Assembly (NCBI GenBank): GCA_937981515.1
Contig: CALJNY010000365.1
Coordinates: 1 to 7,652, forward strand
Reading direction: 5' to 3'
DNA length: 7,652 nt
From: an uncultured Collinsella sp.
Lineage (GTDB): Bacteria > Actinomycetota > Coriobacteriia > Coriobacteriales > Coriobacteriaceae
The position numbers were made by a program, and so were the translations under genes. Every line of letters begins with the position of its first letter. Within the stretch, counting starts at the first letter, position 1. The notes beneath the pieces were generated by a model. It did no database searches, had not been told where the DNA came from, and was given only the letters and a program-made list of their open reading frames with translations. Positions 1-6,804 of the stretch are shown piece by piece.

Positions 1-1
1 C

Positions 2-1201
<1,200 letters not shown>

Positions 1202-1231
1202 GACTGGGACAGCATACCGTCACGGTATTGA

Positions 1232-1265
1232 GCCGGGGTCCGCATCGCGCGGGCCCCGGCTTTTT
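1232..1265 (+). terminator. Intrinsic terminator of the glutamine synthetase gene
   Basis: A 12-bp stem (1232-1243 with 1249-1260, one G-T pair) closes a 5-nt loop and is followed directly by TTTTT. It lies 30 bases after the glnN stop. A smaller hairpin, ATACCG-TCA-CGGTAT (1214-1228), sits between the stop and the terminator. Confidence 0.93.
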
Positions 1266-1324
1266 GTTTGCGAAGGACGCTTTGGAGTCCGTTTTGCAAC
1301 TGATTCGCCCACGTAATAAGGGGT

Positions 1325-1545
1325 CGTGGGCAAAAAACGTCAAATATGAGTACTGTCACAAGTCCCGTAGCATTATCTTTTTACAAAATATGCAGTATTA
1401 CGCAGCATATGTCCAAGTACTTAGCTGATAAACGTCTGCAATTCTTCCGCCGTAGGACCCCTGGCGTCTAAATCGCCTTCTGATGGCATGAAATCGCTGT
1501 TACTAAATTGGTAACAGTACTCATATTTGCTATTTTTTGCCCACG
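1325..1545. repeat. 221-bp element with 35-bp imperfect terminal inverted repeats
   Basis: The left arm is 1325-1359 and the right arm, read on the opposite strand, is 1545-1511. They match at 31 of 35 positions. Both begin CGTGGGCAAAAAA and contain CAAATATGAGTACTGT. The 151 bp between the arms is more AT-rich than the neighbouring genes. The right arm overlaps a small perfect hairpin, CTGTTAC-TAAATTG-GTAACAG (1497-1517). The outer left arm can alternatively pair with GCCCACG at 1307-1313. Each arm carries an ATG inside ATGAGTACTGT, giving short ORFs of 41 codons (+, 1346-1471) and 18 codons (-, from 1524), both without a Shine-Dalgarno sequence. No transposase is present. The element could be a miniature mobile element, a dispersed intergenic repeat or a structured RNA; the sequence does not decide. 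Confidence 0.7.
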
Positions 1546-1606
1546 GGCCCTTGATTGACAGTGTGATTTTATGCCCTCGGGGTTCGAATCCCGGCGCATG
1601 GGTAGC

Positions 1607-1638
1607 AAAAAGCCCGCCACCGAATTGGTAACGGGCTT
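1607..1638 (-). terminator. Terminator-like hairpin in repeat copy A
   Basis: On the - strand, AAGCCCG pairs with CGGGCTT, extended by two wobble pairs and ACC/GGT around an AATTC loop, and is followed by TTTTT. It is a diverged copy of the terminator behind tRNA-Glu. It now sits behind only a tRNA fragment, so it may be a relic, though it could still stop read-through. Confidence 0.7.
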
Positions 1639-1649
1639 CTCAGATTCTG

Positions 1650-1667
1650 TGGTGCCCCCAGCGGGAT
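1650..1667 (-). pseudogene. Truncated tRNA-Glu 3' end (18 nt)
   Basis: These 18 bases are identical to the last 18 bases of the tRNA-Glu at 1838-1855: encoded CCA, discriminator, acceptor strand and the start of the T-stem. Beyond them the sequence turns into unrelated GC-rich DNA, so no cloverleaf can form. It is a tRNA remnant or an attachment-site-like duplication, not a functional gene. Confidence 0.6.
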
Positions 1668-1765
1668 GTCCGCGTGCGGCTGGCGCCGCCCGCCTTCGCT
1701 GCGTCGCTTCGCTCCTTGCGTGCTGCGCTGGAAAACGCTTCGCGTTTCCTCAGCTCCGCACCCTG
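1668..1765. other. GC-rich segment between the two tRNA-derived repeats
   Basis: These 98 bp are GC-rich and contain repeated CTTCGCT/GCGTCGC-type words and a hairpin, GGAAAACGC-TTC-GCGTTTCC (8 bp with one bulged A). The open frames crossing it on both strands are low-complexity, rich in Arg, Ala and Ser, and run through the tRNA-derived repeats. I therefore see no protein gene. It may be a dispersed repeat inserted into, or replacing, the body of a former tRNA. Confidence 0.5.
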
Positions 1766-1767
1766 TC

Positions 1768-1855
1768 GGGTTCGAATCCCGGCACATGGATAGCAAAAAG
1801 CCCGTCACCGCGAGGGTAACGGGCTTCTCAGTTTAAATGGTGCCCCCAGCGGGAT
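1768..1855 (-). repeat. tRNA-Glu-3'-end/terminator repeat, copy B
   Basis: This is the second copy of the 88-bp repeat (188 bp from copy A). Its upper end is the true 3' end of the intact tRNA-Glu gene, followed on the - strand by a working-looking terminator and the T-arm-like GGGTTCGAATCCC motif. Differences from copy A cluster in the terminator loop and in the 6 bases next to the tRNA CCA end. Confidence 0.75.
1794..1826 (-). terminator. Intrinsic terminator of tRNA-Glu
   Basis: On the - strand, AAGCCCGT pairs with ACGGGCTT, extended by a T-G pair and ACC/GGT around CTCGC, and is followed by TTTTTGC. It lies 12 bases after the encoded CCA of the tRNA, as expected for a single-tRNA transcript. 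Confidence 0.88.
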
Positions 1856-1914
1856 TCGAACCCGCGATATCCACCTTGAAAGGGTGGCGTCCTTGGCCGC
1901 TAGACGATGGGGAC
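1838..1914 (-). tRNA. tRNA-Glu, anticodon TTC
   Basis: The - strand folds into a complete 77-nt cloverleaf. The acceptor stem is GTCCCCA/TGGGGGC (one T-G pair), the anticodon arm is CCACC-CTTTCAA-GGTGG with anticodon TTC, and the T-arm is GCGGG-TTCGAAT-CCCGC, followed by discriminator A and an encoded CCA. The anticodon reads GAA/GAG, so it carries glutamate. It has its own promoter and terminator and appears to be a single-gene unit. Reading the opposite strand produces a spurious peptide (PPAGFEPAIS type) that is not a gene. Confidence 0.97.
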
Positions 1915-1924
1915 AGCGGGAAAG

Positions 1925-1952
1925 AGTATAGCAGACTTTTCTATCCGTTCAC
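1925..1952 (-). promoter_or_regulatory. Promoter of tRNA-Glu
   Basis: The - strand carries an extended -10, TGC-TATACT (-10 hexamer at 1925-1930), ten bases before the mature 5' end of the tRNA. The best -35 is a weak GTGAAC (1947-1952) with a 16-bp spacer. An extended -10 can compensate for a poor -35. Confidence 0.65.
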
Positions 1953-1969
1953 ATATCGTTGGCAGATTG

Positions 1970-1996
1970 AAAAACCACCACACAGGAGTGGGTTTC
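1970..1996 (-). terminator. Possible second terminator hairpin, between the repeat array and tRNA-Glu
   Basis: On the - strand, AAACC+CAC pairs with GTG+GGTTT around TCCTGT, with a 2-nt bulge, and is followed by TTTTT. It shares the 12-mer AAAACCACCACA (+ strand, 1971-1982) with the stronger terminator at 2169-2180. The stem is imperfect, so function is uncertain. Confidence 0.4.
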
Positions 1997-2013
1997 TATT
2001 TCGATTTTCAAAT

Positions 2014-2150
2014 ATCTCAATCTGTAACATCTGGGCGGGCAAATCGGCTCTATCTGTTACAGATTGAGACGGACGGCGCGCGTCGGGGCGAATATCTCAA
2101 TCTGTAACAGTAAAACGACTTTCAACGGTCTAGATGTTACAGATTGAGAC
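2014..2150. repeat. Twin-hairpin array: 15-bp repeat, four copies in alternating orientation
   Basis: TCTCAATCTGTAACA occurs at 2015-2029 (+), 2055-2069 (-), 2095-2109 (+) and 2135-2149 (-), with no mismatch in any copy. Copies 1+2 and 3+4 form two perfect 15-bp stems. Each has a loop of exactly 25 nt, and the two loop sequences are unrelated. The period is exactly 80 bp. The two + copies are preceded by AATA, while the two - copies have other flanks. No ORF, SD or T-run accompanies the stems. Alternating orientation rules out a conventional CRISPR array. Possible roles are a structured RNA, paired protein-binding sites or a dispersed repeat family. Confidence 0.85.
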
Positions 2151-2168
2151 AAACCGCTGGGACGGGGC

Positions 2169-2205
2169 AAAACCACCACAAAGGTGCCTGTCCCCTTTGT
2201 GGTGG
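2169..2205 (-). terminator. Terminator of the murT-gatD operon
   Basis: CCACCACAAAGG (2173-2184) and CCTTTGTGGTGG (2194-2205) form a perfect 12-bp stem with a 9-nt loop. On the - strand it begins 8 bases after the murT-gatD stop codon and is followed by TTTT. The loop and stem resemble the GGGGACAGGCACCTTTG-type repeat that I recall as recurring in intergenic regions of related genomes (memory, not checked). Confidence 0.82.
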
Positions 2206-2212
2206 CGGGGCG

Positions 2213-4390
2213 TTAGGGGAGGAGCTTCATGGCGGCGTCGTGGGCGGCGTGCTCGTAGGTGGCGTCGAGGGACTTGAGCGGCAGCAGGGCTGTGGCCTGT
2301 GCATCGCCGCGGCGCTCGAGGGCGTGCGCGATGAGACAGTCGGCGAGCTCGGGGTTCTTGGGCAGCGCCGGGCCATGCAGGTACGTGCCGATGACGCCCT
2401 TGTAGATCAGACCCTCGAAGCCGTCGTCTCCGTTGTTGCCGGTGCCCGTGACGACGGACGTTCCAAGCGGCGTGGCATCGGCGTCCAAAAGCGTGCGGCC
2501 GCCGTGGTTCTCGAATCCCACAAAGGGCTCGGGTGCCAGGTCGGTCTTGACGGCGACGTTGCCGATCAGGCGATCGGAGCCGCGCACGGTTTCGGCGGCA
2601 ACGATGCCCAGACCTTCAATGCGATTTTCGCCCATATAGTACGAACGGCCGAGCAGCTGATAGCTGCCGCAGATAGCGAGCAGCGAGCCGCCATCTTCAA
2701 CATAGGCCGCGACCTTATCTTTTTGAGCGAGCAGCTCGTGCGCCACGGCCAGCTGGTCGCGATCGGAGCCGCCGCCCATCATGACGATATCGGCGTCGGT
2801 GAGATCGAGCGACTCGCCCATACGGACCTCGTCCACGCGCACGGGAATGCCACGCCAGGCGCAGCGGCGCTCAAGGACAATGACGTTGCCGCCGTCGCCA
2901 TAGAGGTTGAGGGCATCGGGATACAGGTAGACGATGCGCAGCGGGCGCGAAAGCTCGACCGGCGCAATATCGGTGGGGACAGCGCTCCCATCGGCACGTG
3001 TTGCGGCGTGGGCGGCAACCGTAGCCGCATCGGCGCCCTTAAGCTCGTCGAGCTCCTTGACCAGCGGCGGGAAGGCCGTGTAGTTTGCGACGGCGTAGAA
3101 AGTGTCGCCAGCTTCCTCGTCTGCCACGGCGCCGATCGCCTGCTCGATATCCGAGATGATGGCGGCGTCGATGCCGGCGTACTTGAGGCGCACCTGCATG
3201 TCGTGCGCGCGCGTGCCGCCAGCAAAGGCGACAAGCCCCGTTGTGTCGGCGATGCGTTCGAAGTCGACGTCGTAGATCCACGATACATCGTGGCCATCGG
3301 CATCGTTGTCGTTCAGGAAAAAGGCGCAGAGTCTGCCACCTGCTGTTTTAATGGACTGGATCTGGCGATCGAAGCCCACGGGATTCTTGGCCAGGTTGGC
3401 CTCGACGGTTCGGCCGGCGATATTCCAACGGCCCATGCGACCACCTGCTGGCACGTAGGCGTCGAGCGTGGGCTGCAGGCGTGCGGTGTCTACGCCCAGC
3501 TCGTGGGCGGCAAAGAAGGCTGCGGCAACGTTGTAGACCATGTACAGGCCGTTGTAGCGCGTGGCGATGTGCGCGGCTGGCGCGCTGGAATCAGATCCAA
3601 ACACCAGGTCAAAGCCGTAGCCGTCGCAGCCGAGCTCCACGCCAGTCACGCGACGGACAAGCCCAGGGCGGGCCCAGCCGCACGAGGGGCAATGGTATGC
3701 GCCAAGCTGTCCGTACTGCACATAGTCGTACTCCAACGGTGCGTTGCACTGTGAGCAAAAACGCGAGTCGCTAATACGGTCGGACTCGGTGTCGGTGGCG
3801 CCGTCGATGCCAAAGGCAATACTCGCGTTGGGAACGCGCGCGGCAATCGAGGCGCACAGCGGGTCGTCGGCGTTGTAGATAAGCGTTGTTGTCGGCGAGA
3901 GCTCCAACGCATGGGCGATGACCTCCTGGGTGTGATCGATCTCGCCATAGCGATCCAGCTGGTCGCGGAACAGGTTGAGCAGCACGAAGTACGTCGGCTT
4001 GAGCTTGGGCAGGACGCGCACGGTGTAGAGCTCATCGCATTCAAAAACGCCCACGCGCTTGCCGCCGCCGGCTCGCTTGAGGCCGCTGCGCGCTTCGAGC
4101 AGTGCGCCCACCACGCCCGGCTCCATGTTGTTGCCGGCGCGGTTGCATACCACGGTGGCGCCGCTGGCGGCAACGGCGTCGGCGATGAGGTTGGAGGTGG
4201 TGGTCTTGCCATTGGTGCCGGTGATCACCACGCTGCGGTCGACCAGGCTCGCGAGGTCGCTTAGCAGCTCGGGGTCGATCTTCATGGCGATGCGGCCGGG
4301 AAGCACGCCACCCTGGCGCTTGAGGACAGAGCGCAGTCCCCAGCGGGCGATATCGCTCGAGGTACAGGCGAGAGATGAGCGGAGGTTCAT
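2213..4390 (-). CDS. MurT-GatD fusion: lipid II isoglutaminyl synthase (glutamine-hydrolysing)
   Basis: MurT and GatD together amidate the alpha-carboxyl of D-Glu in lipid II, giving D-iso-glutamine, at the cytoplasmic face of the membrane. Here both halves lie in one 725-residue ORF. Residues 1 to about 450 are MurT: the usual N-terminal leader ending PGRIAMKIDP, ATP-binding GTNGKTTT (58-65), a Mur ligase middle domain, a four-cysteine zinc ribbon (C212, C215, C234, C237), and the C-terminal DUF1727 region including DNDADGHDVSWIYDVDFE (361-378). Residues 451-482 are an Ala/Asp-rich linker. From 483 on is the GatD amidotransferase, with nucleophile C574 in LLAICGSYQLLG and H672 in GTYLHG. In characterised systems murT and gatD are separate adjacent genes of about 440 and 245 codons, in this same order. 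The ATG has AGGA 8 bases upstream, and the leader matches the family. It follows the gene at 4436-5479 by 45 bp and is followed by a terminator. Confidence 0.94.
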   Translation of the reverse strand: MNLRSSLACTSSDIARWGLRSVLKRQGGVLPGRIAMKIDPELLSDLASLVDRSVVITGTNGKTTTSNLIADAVAASGATVVCNRAGNNMEPGVVGALLEARSGLKRAGGGKRVGVFECDELYTVRVLPKLKPTYFVLLNLFRDQLDRYGEIDHTQEVIAHALELSPTTTLIYNADDPLCASIAARVPNASIAFGIDGATDTESDRISDSRFCSQCNAPLEYDYVQYGQLGAYHCPSCGWARPGLVRRVTGVELGCDGYGFDLVFGSDSSAPAAHIATRYNGLYMVYNVAAAFFAAHELGVDTARLQPTLDAYVPAGGRMGRWNIAGRTVEANLAKNPVGFDRQIQSIKTAGGRLCAFFLNDNDADGHDVSWIYDVDFERIADTTGLVAFAGGTRAHDMQVRLKYAGIDAAIISDIEQAIGAVADEEAGDTFYAVANYTAFPPLVKELDELKGADAATVAAHAATRADGSAVPTDIAPVELSRPLRIVYLYPDALNLYGDGGNVIVLERRCAWRGIPVRVDEVRMGESLDLTDADIVMMGGGSDRDQLAVAHELLAQKDKVAAYVEDGGSLLAICGSYQLLGRSYYMGENRIEGLGIVAAETVRGSDRLIGNVAVKTDLAPEPFVGFENHGGRTLLDADATPLGTSVVTGTGNNGDDGFEGLIYKGVIGTYLHGPALPKNPELADCLIAHALERRGDAQATALLPLKSLDATYEHAAHDAAMKLLP

Positions 4391-4435
4391 GAAATCGTTC
4401 CTAACGTAAACGACATGGTCGGGGCGATCGCGTCG

Positions 4436-5479
4436 CTAAAAGCCGTAGCGGCGCGCAAATTCCTGGGCAAGCTGCGATACATCTTCGCAGGCGTTGGCCC
4501 AGGGGGCAAAGTCGGGGGTGTCCGAGATAATGCCGTCGGCTTCCCAAACCGCCTGGTGCGAGAGGTCCCAGGGGTCGCGTGGCTCGGGTCGGCAGGGAAG
4601 GTACGGCGTCTGGTACACCGGATTCAGCAAAAAGAACGCGCCGCCCTCGCAACGGTTGGCAAACTCGCGCAGTGCACGTGTCGCCGGACGCATCTTGTTT
4701 GTTTTGAACAGCAGGATCGTGCGGGCGAGCAGGTACCAAGGAGAGTTTTCGAGTGCGTCTGCCCCCATCTGTTCCTCGAGCTGATGTGCCAGGGCAAAAA
4801 AGCCGTCCTGGTCTTCCAAGCGGGCGAGGGCGAGCAACACGGTGCCGGCAGCTCGGGTGGGATAACCTTCTGCCTTAAGGACGCGGCGGGCGTAGTTGGC
4901 AGCAGCACGGTAACGAGCGCTCGCCATGCACAGCTGCGAGATGGCCTCGAGCGTGTGAAGCCAGCCAATAAGCGCCGGCTCGCTCACGGTAAGGTCTGCT
5001 GCGGTGACACCGTCGGCCAAAACATTATTGGCCCAGTAGTGCGGAGCCTCCATATCAAACCCGGGCACGCTCTGTTGCAGGTAGTCGGCCGTGCTCGCCT
5101 CGAGCTTCATCAGGTCGCCCAGGCAGGCATCGACGGGCGTGTCCGCCAGGATGATGGCGAGCAACTGCGCATCGACGGCAAGTGCATCGACGCGGACGAT
5201 TTTGAGCAGCTCATCGCGCATATCGTCGAACAGACGGTTGCGCGTCTGCTCAAACTCCTCGTCGCTGCCCATGTCTTCGATGCGACGAAGCTCGTCAAGC
5301 AAATGACGATGAACGCCGGCATAGGACAGCAGCGCTTGGGCATGCTCGGTCTGCGCATACTTGTGAGGGTTTGCGCTGATGTCGTTATGGACAAGCTCGC
5401 GTGCTGCATCGGTGAGTTCGGGGTGCGACGCCAGATAGGTGCGCTCCAGATAGGCGGGGATGTAGACGCTCGGATCCAT
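4436..5479 (-). CDS. ST7/TPR-like helical repeat protein, function unknown (second of a pair)
   Basis: This 347-residue protein is nearly all alpha-helical, with no signal peptide or membrane segment, so it is probably cytoplasmic. Residues about 170-275 form TPR-like helix pairs (SARYRAAANYARRVLKAEGYPTRAAGTVLLALARLED, then an aromatic-rich pair around SPWYLLARTILLFKT). The C-terminus from about 285 is rich in Pro and Trp. It resembles the upstream protein in layout: a DAQ-L-LL segment (103-110 here, 100-107 there) and the RY-R...A..A.R.L....P..A-containing repeat. The pattern resembles bacterial ST7-like repeat proteins, which have no defined reaction. The ATG overlaps the upstream stop (TAATG) and has GGAGG 10 bases before it, indicating translational coupling. 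It lies 45 bp upstream of murT-gatD in the same operon, so a role in cell-wall assembly is conceivable but unproven. Confidence 0.85.
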   Translation of the reverse strand: MDPSVYIPAYLERTYLASHPELTDAARELVHNDISANPHKYAQTEHAQALLSYAGVHRHLLDELRRIEDMGSDEEFEQTRNRLFDDMRDELLKIVRVDALAVDAQLLAIILADTPVDACLGDLMKLEASTADYLQQSVPGFDMEAPHYWANNVLADGVTAADLTVSEPALIGWLHTLEAISQLCMASARYRAAANYARRVLKAEGYPTRAAGTVLLALARLEDQDGFFALAHQLEEQMGADALENSPWYLLARTILLFKTNKMRPATRALREFANRCEGGAFFLLNPVYQTPYLPCRPEPRDPWDLSHQAVWEADGIISDTPDFAPWANACEDVSQLAQEFARRYGF

Positions 5480-6555
5480 TAGAGGTTTCCTCCCTTAAAC
5501 GGCAATCCCTGCTCGGCCGCGCGTAGGATGCGCTCGTCGATCTGGGAGCGCACGATGTCGTTGGTGGCGACCCAGGCGGCAAAGCTGGCGTTGTCGGGCG
5601 CGCCCAGGCCCTCCTGCAGCACCGGCGTCGCCTCGGACAGGGCAAGGACAAGCTCATCGGTGGAGCCCGGACCTACGTTGACGCGGGCATAGACGCCATC
5701 GGGAAACTCGGTTTGGAAGTAGAGCGCCTCGGCTGCGTGCGGGCATGAGCGCACCAGGATGCGCAGGTAGTGCTCGGCGCCCTCGTAATCCAGCTCGCGC
5801 CAGGCTGCGCTCATCAGCGCGATGAGCGTCCACGGGTCCAAGTCGCGCTCTGCATCCTTGGGACGGCGGCGCAGCGGGGTATTCGCGAGGTACGGTACGG
5901 AGTGGGCAGAGCGAAAGCGCTTGAGCTCCTCGGCGGGGTATTCGAGCTTTGCCATGGCAAGCATCGCGGTATGACGGACGCCAGCGGGGTCGTTGGGCGC
6001 AAAGTCCAGGCTGCGATTCGCGGCTTCGAGCGACATGCGGTAGCGGCCGCTAATGAGCGCGCGCGATGCCAAGGCGGCAAGCCAGCGCAGGTAGGGACGG
6101 CGGGTCAGGTCGCCTGCGGCCTCACGCTCGTAGGGGTCCTGCGCCGAGGCGATCTTGAGCGCCAGATCGTGCTCCACCTCGTCGCACTTGGAAACCAGAT
6201 ACTGTACGTATTCCTCGTTGGATTCGGCGGTGAGCGCCGTCAGCATGCGCTGGGCATCCCAGTTGGCCGGATCGAGCGCGGCTGCCTCGCGGAGCATGTT
6301 CTCGGCTGCGGCTTCTTCTTGCTCTGCCTGGGCATCGTCGGGGATAAAGGGGATGCGGTAGTCGACAGCTTCGACGACCTTGGCGATCAGATGCCCAGCT
6401 CGGTCGCGATCGTGCACGATGAGCGGCGCGGGGTTACGGGTGAATTGTTCCATCAGACGCTCGACGGCGGGGCCGTCGGTGAGTGGAATATTGTCGCGGC
6501 GCAAGGCCTCAAGAACGAGGCGATGGCAATCCTCTTGAATGGGGTCGAATGCCAT
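5479..6555 (-). CDS. ST7/TPR-like helical repeat protein, function unknown (first of a pair)
   Basis: This 358-residue protein is predicted soluble and mostly helical. The N-terminal third is acidic, with a helix rich in Glu and Ala (about 76-94) leading into DPANWDAQRMLTALTAESNEEY. Residues about 150-215 carry the clearest repeat, RRPYLRWLAALASRAL...GRYRMSLEAANRSLDFAPNDPAGVRH. It closely resembles the RPYMRAL...NPNDNQGVRY pattern that I associate with bacterial ST7-like/TPR proteins. Another helix pair follows at 241-270. I chose the ATG at 6555 because AAAGGAGG lies just before it. The in-frame TTG at 6585 would add ten residues but has no ribosome site and would translate through that AAAGGAGG. 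It is the first gene of the operon, overlapping the next by one base. Ligand and pathway are unknown. Confidence 0.85.
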   Translation of the reverse strand: MAFDPIQEDCHRLVLEALRRDNIPLTDGPAVERLMEQFTRNPAPLIVHDRDRAGHLIAKVVEAVDYRIPFIPDDAQAEQEEAAAENMLREAAALDPANWDAQRMLTALTAESNEEYVQYLVSKCDEVEHDLALKIASAQDPYEREAAGDLTRRPYLRWLAALASRALISGRYRMSLEAANRSLDFAPNDPAGVRHTAMLAMAKLEYPAEELKRFRSAHSVPYLANTPLRRRPKDAERDLDPWTLIALMSAAWRELDYEGAEHYLRILVRSCPHAAEALYFQTEFPDGVYARVNVGPGSTDELVLALSEATPVLQEGLGAPDNASFAAWVATNDIVRSQIDERILRAAEQGLPFKGGNL

Positions 6556-6559
6556 GGGG

Positions 6560-6567
6560 CCTCCTTT
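6560..6567 (-). promoter_or_regulatory. Ribosome binding site that decides the start of the first operon gene
   Basis: The - strand reads AAAGGAGG, then CCCC, then ATG (6555). The match is near-ideal, but the 4-nt spacing is tight. It argues for the ATG at 6555 over the TTG at 6585. Confidence 0.75.
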
Positions 6568-6804
6568 GCTGCGGTTAGGGTTCAAATGTCTCTATATAAA
6601 GTTCTAGTTTACCCGCATGTGGCACACCGGGGGTGCCGCACTTGGACTTGCACCTTTGCACCACGAAGACGGATGTCACACAAATGTCGGCACCTCGGTT
6701 GCGCGGGTGGTATCACAGTGCCGTAAACGGTCGATTTTTGGCGGCGAACGGTGCATATTTTGGAGGGGCACCGTCCTGCCCGGGATATGTAGTCAACCTT
6801 GATA

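Larger units (their letters stand above)
1580..1667 (-). repeat. tRNA-Glu-3'-end/terminator repeat, copy A
   Basis: This stretch matches 1768-1855 at about 77 of 88 positions with a constant 188-bp offset and no gaps. Read on the - strand it holds the last 18 bases of a tRNA-Glu gene, a terminator hairpin, and a T-arm-like GGGTTCGAATCCC sequence (that motif is canonical on the + strand). Copy B has the same order but continues into the intact tRNA-Glu. Copy A therefore looks like the decayed or cut-off partner of a tandem duplication, or a scar at a tRNA 3' end. Confidence 0.75.

Noticed and set aside
1325..1545. Complete insertion sequence
   Set aside because: It is too short and encodes no transposase; only the inverted ends support mobility.
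1771..1790. T-arm-like TTCGAATCCC motifs read as + strand tRNA genes
   Set aside because: A T-stem can be drawn, but there is no matching acceptor, D-arm or anticodon arm and no CCA end.
1569..1819. Short ORFs on both strands across the tRNA-derived repeats
   Set aside because: Their content comes from tRNA-like T-arm and terminator repeats (for example CRDSNPT and AGIRTPRA peptides), with no ribosome site.
1837..2067. + strand ORF beginning MVPPAGFEPAIS
   Set aside because: This is the well-known spurious peptide made by reading a tRNA gene antisense, here tRNA-Glu.
2014..2150. CRISPR array
   Set aside because: The 15-bp repeats alternate in orientation and pair into hairpins. CRISPR repeats are longer and all in one direction, and no cas gene is nearby.
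2144..3754. A 536-codon + strand open frame opposite murT-gatD
   Set aside because: It is the antisense shadow of a clearly recognised gene. GC-rich codon bias keeps the opposite strand open, and the translation has no recognisable domain.
4415..5482. A 355-codon + strand open frame opposite the second TPR-like gene
   Set aside because: Antisense shadow. The - strand frame has the coupled start, ribosome site and repeat pattern.
6697..6725. GGGTGGTATCACAG stretch resembling a T-box antiterminator core
   Set aside because: It only partly matches the T-box core. No specifier stem or following terminator could be found, and the next gene is not an amino-acid or aminoacyl-tRNA gene.
5770..6726. 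A 318-codon + strand open frame opposite the first TPR-like gene
   Set aside because: Antisense shadow running into the intergenic region, with a low-complexity translation and no ribosome site.
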